Source of the DNA: an uncultured Selenomonadales bacterium
Lineage (GTDB): Bacteria > Bacillota_C > Negativicutes > Selenomonadales > Selenomonadaceae
Direction of reading: 5' to 3'
Assembly (NCBI GenBank): GCA_937916025.1
Contig: CALGGX010000237.1
Coordinates: forward strand, 1-22,622
Length of the DNA stretch: 22,622 bases
Under the pieces are notes generated by a model. That model had not been told where the DNA came from, did not search any database, and saw only the letters and a list, made by a program, of their open reading frames with translations. Shown here in pieces: positions 22,511 through 22,622 of this stretch (position 1 is its first letter; the number at the start of each line of letters is the position of its first letter). The position numbers and the translations under genes were made by a program.

Positions 22511-22622
22511 TTAGACGTCAAGTCCGTAATTTCTGCCGAGAGCCGCAAGTCCGCCGCTGAAGCCGGAGCCGATCGCTTGGAACTTCCATTCCGTGCCTTG
22601 GCGATACAACTTCGCCACAACG
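22511..22622 (-). CDS. Second TerD-family protein, C-terminal fragment (continues outside window)
   Basis: The last 36 codons of a minus-strand gene that runs off the right edge: [20 protein letters not shown], then [16 protein letters not shown] and a stop at 22511. This matches the TerD C-terminus (tyrosine/EWKF and GGLAAL), and the neighbouring TerD has the same EWKFNAIGQG. It lies 12 bases upstream of that gene and is in the same direction, so they form a tandem pair as in ter operons. Confidence 0.85.
   Translation of the reverse strand, partial: VVAKLYRQGTEWKFQAIGSGFSGGLAALGRNYGLDV

Overview
The window looks like the chromosome of a diderm Firmicute, most probably a Negativicutes/Selenomonadales-type anaerobe. 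This is inferred from gene content, not from any marker comparison. Firmicutes-like signs are strong GGAGG-type ribosome binding sites, frequent TTG/GTG starts, a DUF896 (YnzC-like) protein, and the run FtsB/DivIC - S1 protein - TilS - Hpt - FtsH. A cell with an outer compartment is suggested by the CsgG/FlgT-like secreted proteins, Tat-type signals and an RTX/hemolysin-type repeat protein. Base composition is mid-GC and similar throughout. I see no rRNA, tRNA, CRISPR array, insertion sequence or phage gene.

Layout. (1) 1-1649: the 3' end of a Ca-binding-repeat (RTX-like) protein, with a strong terminator whose hairpin also holds an extended -10 sequence. (2) 1667-3717: a three-gene cassette of a Tat-signal amidohydrolase, a 4-oxalocrotonate tautomerase-like protein and a flavodoxin-fold reductase carrying a Tat/lipoprotein leader. 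A bidirectional terminator closes it. (3) 3742-4070 (-): a frameshifted remnant of another RTX-like protein. (4) 4064-5021: two unrecognised small genes diverging from overlapping promoters. (5) 5030-8464: htpG, with a consensus promoter and an unusual His/acidic linker, then a CNNM/CorC-type membrane protein. (6) 8465-11146 (-): an operon of a GltD-like Fe-S flavoprotein, DUF896, ProC and DUF805. (7) 11257-12908 (+): a secreted FlgT-N-like protein and a double zinc-ribbon protein. (8) 12928-17372 (+): FtsB-like protein, S1 protein, a TilS-Hpt single reading frame, and FtsH. The TilS-Hpt frame is flanked by two heptanucleotide repeat arrays in opposite orientation. (9) 17426-21845 (+): type II asparaginase, a CsgG-like and a second FlgT-N-like secreted protein, BirA and a YbaK-type deacylase, ending in a bidirectional terminator. 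(10) 21896-22622 (-): two tandem TerD-family genes, the upstream one cut by the window edge.

How the parts work together. Most of the window is housekeeping: division, tRNA lysidinylation plus purine salvage, membrane proteolysis, biotin attachment, proline synthesis and protein folding. Set into it are accessory cell-envelope modules: the RTX genes, the Tat redox cassette and the CsgG/FlgT-like set. The less ordinary observations are the Tat leader grafted onto a flavodoxin that keeps its own internal ribosome binding site, the inverted heptamer arrays around tilS-hpt, the His-rich Hsp90 linker, the overlapping divergent promoters near 4510, and the two FlgT-N paralogues beside a CsgG-like protein.
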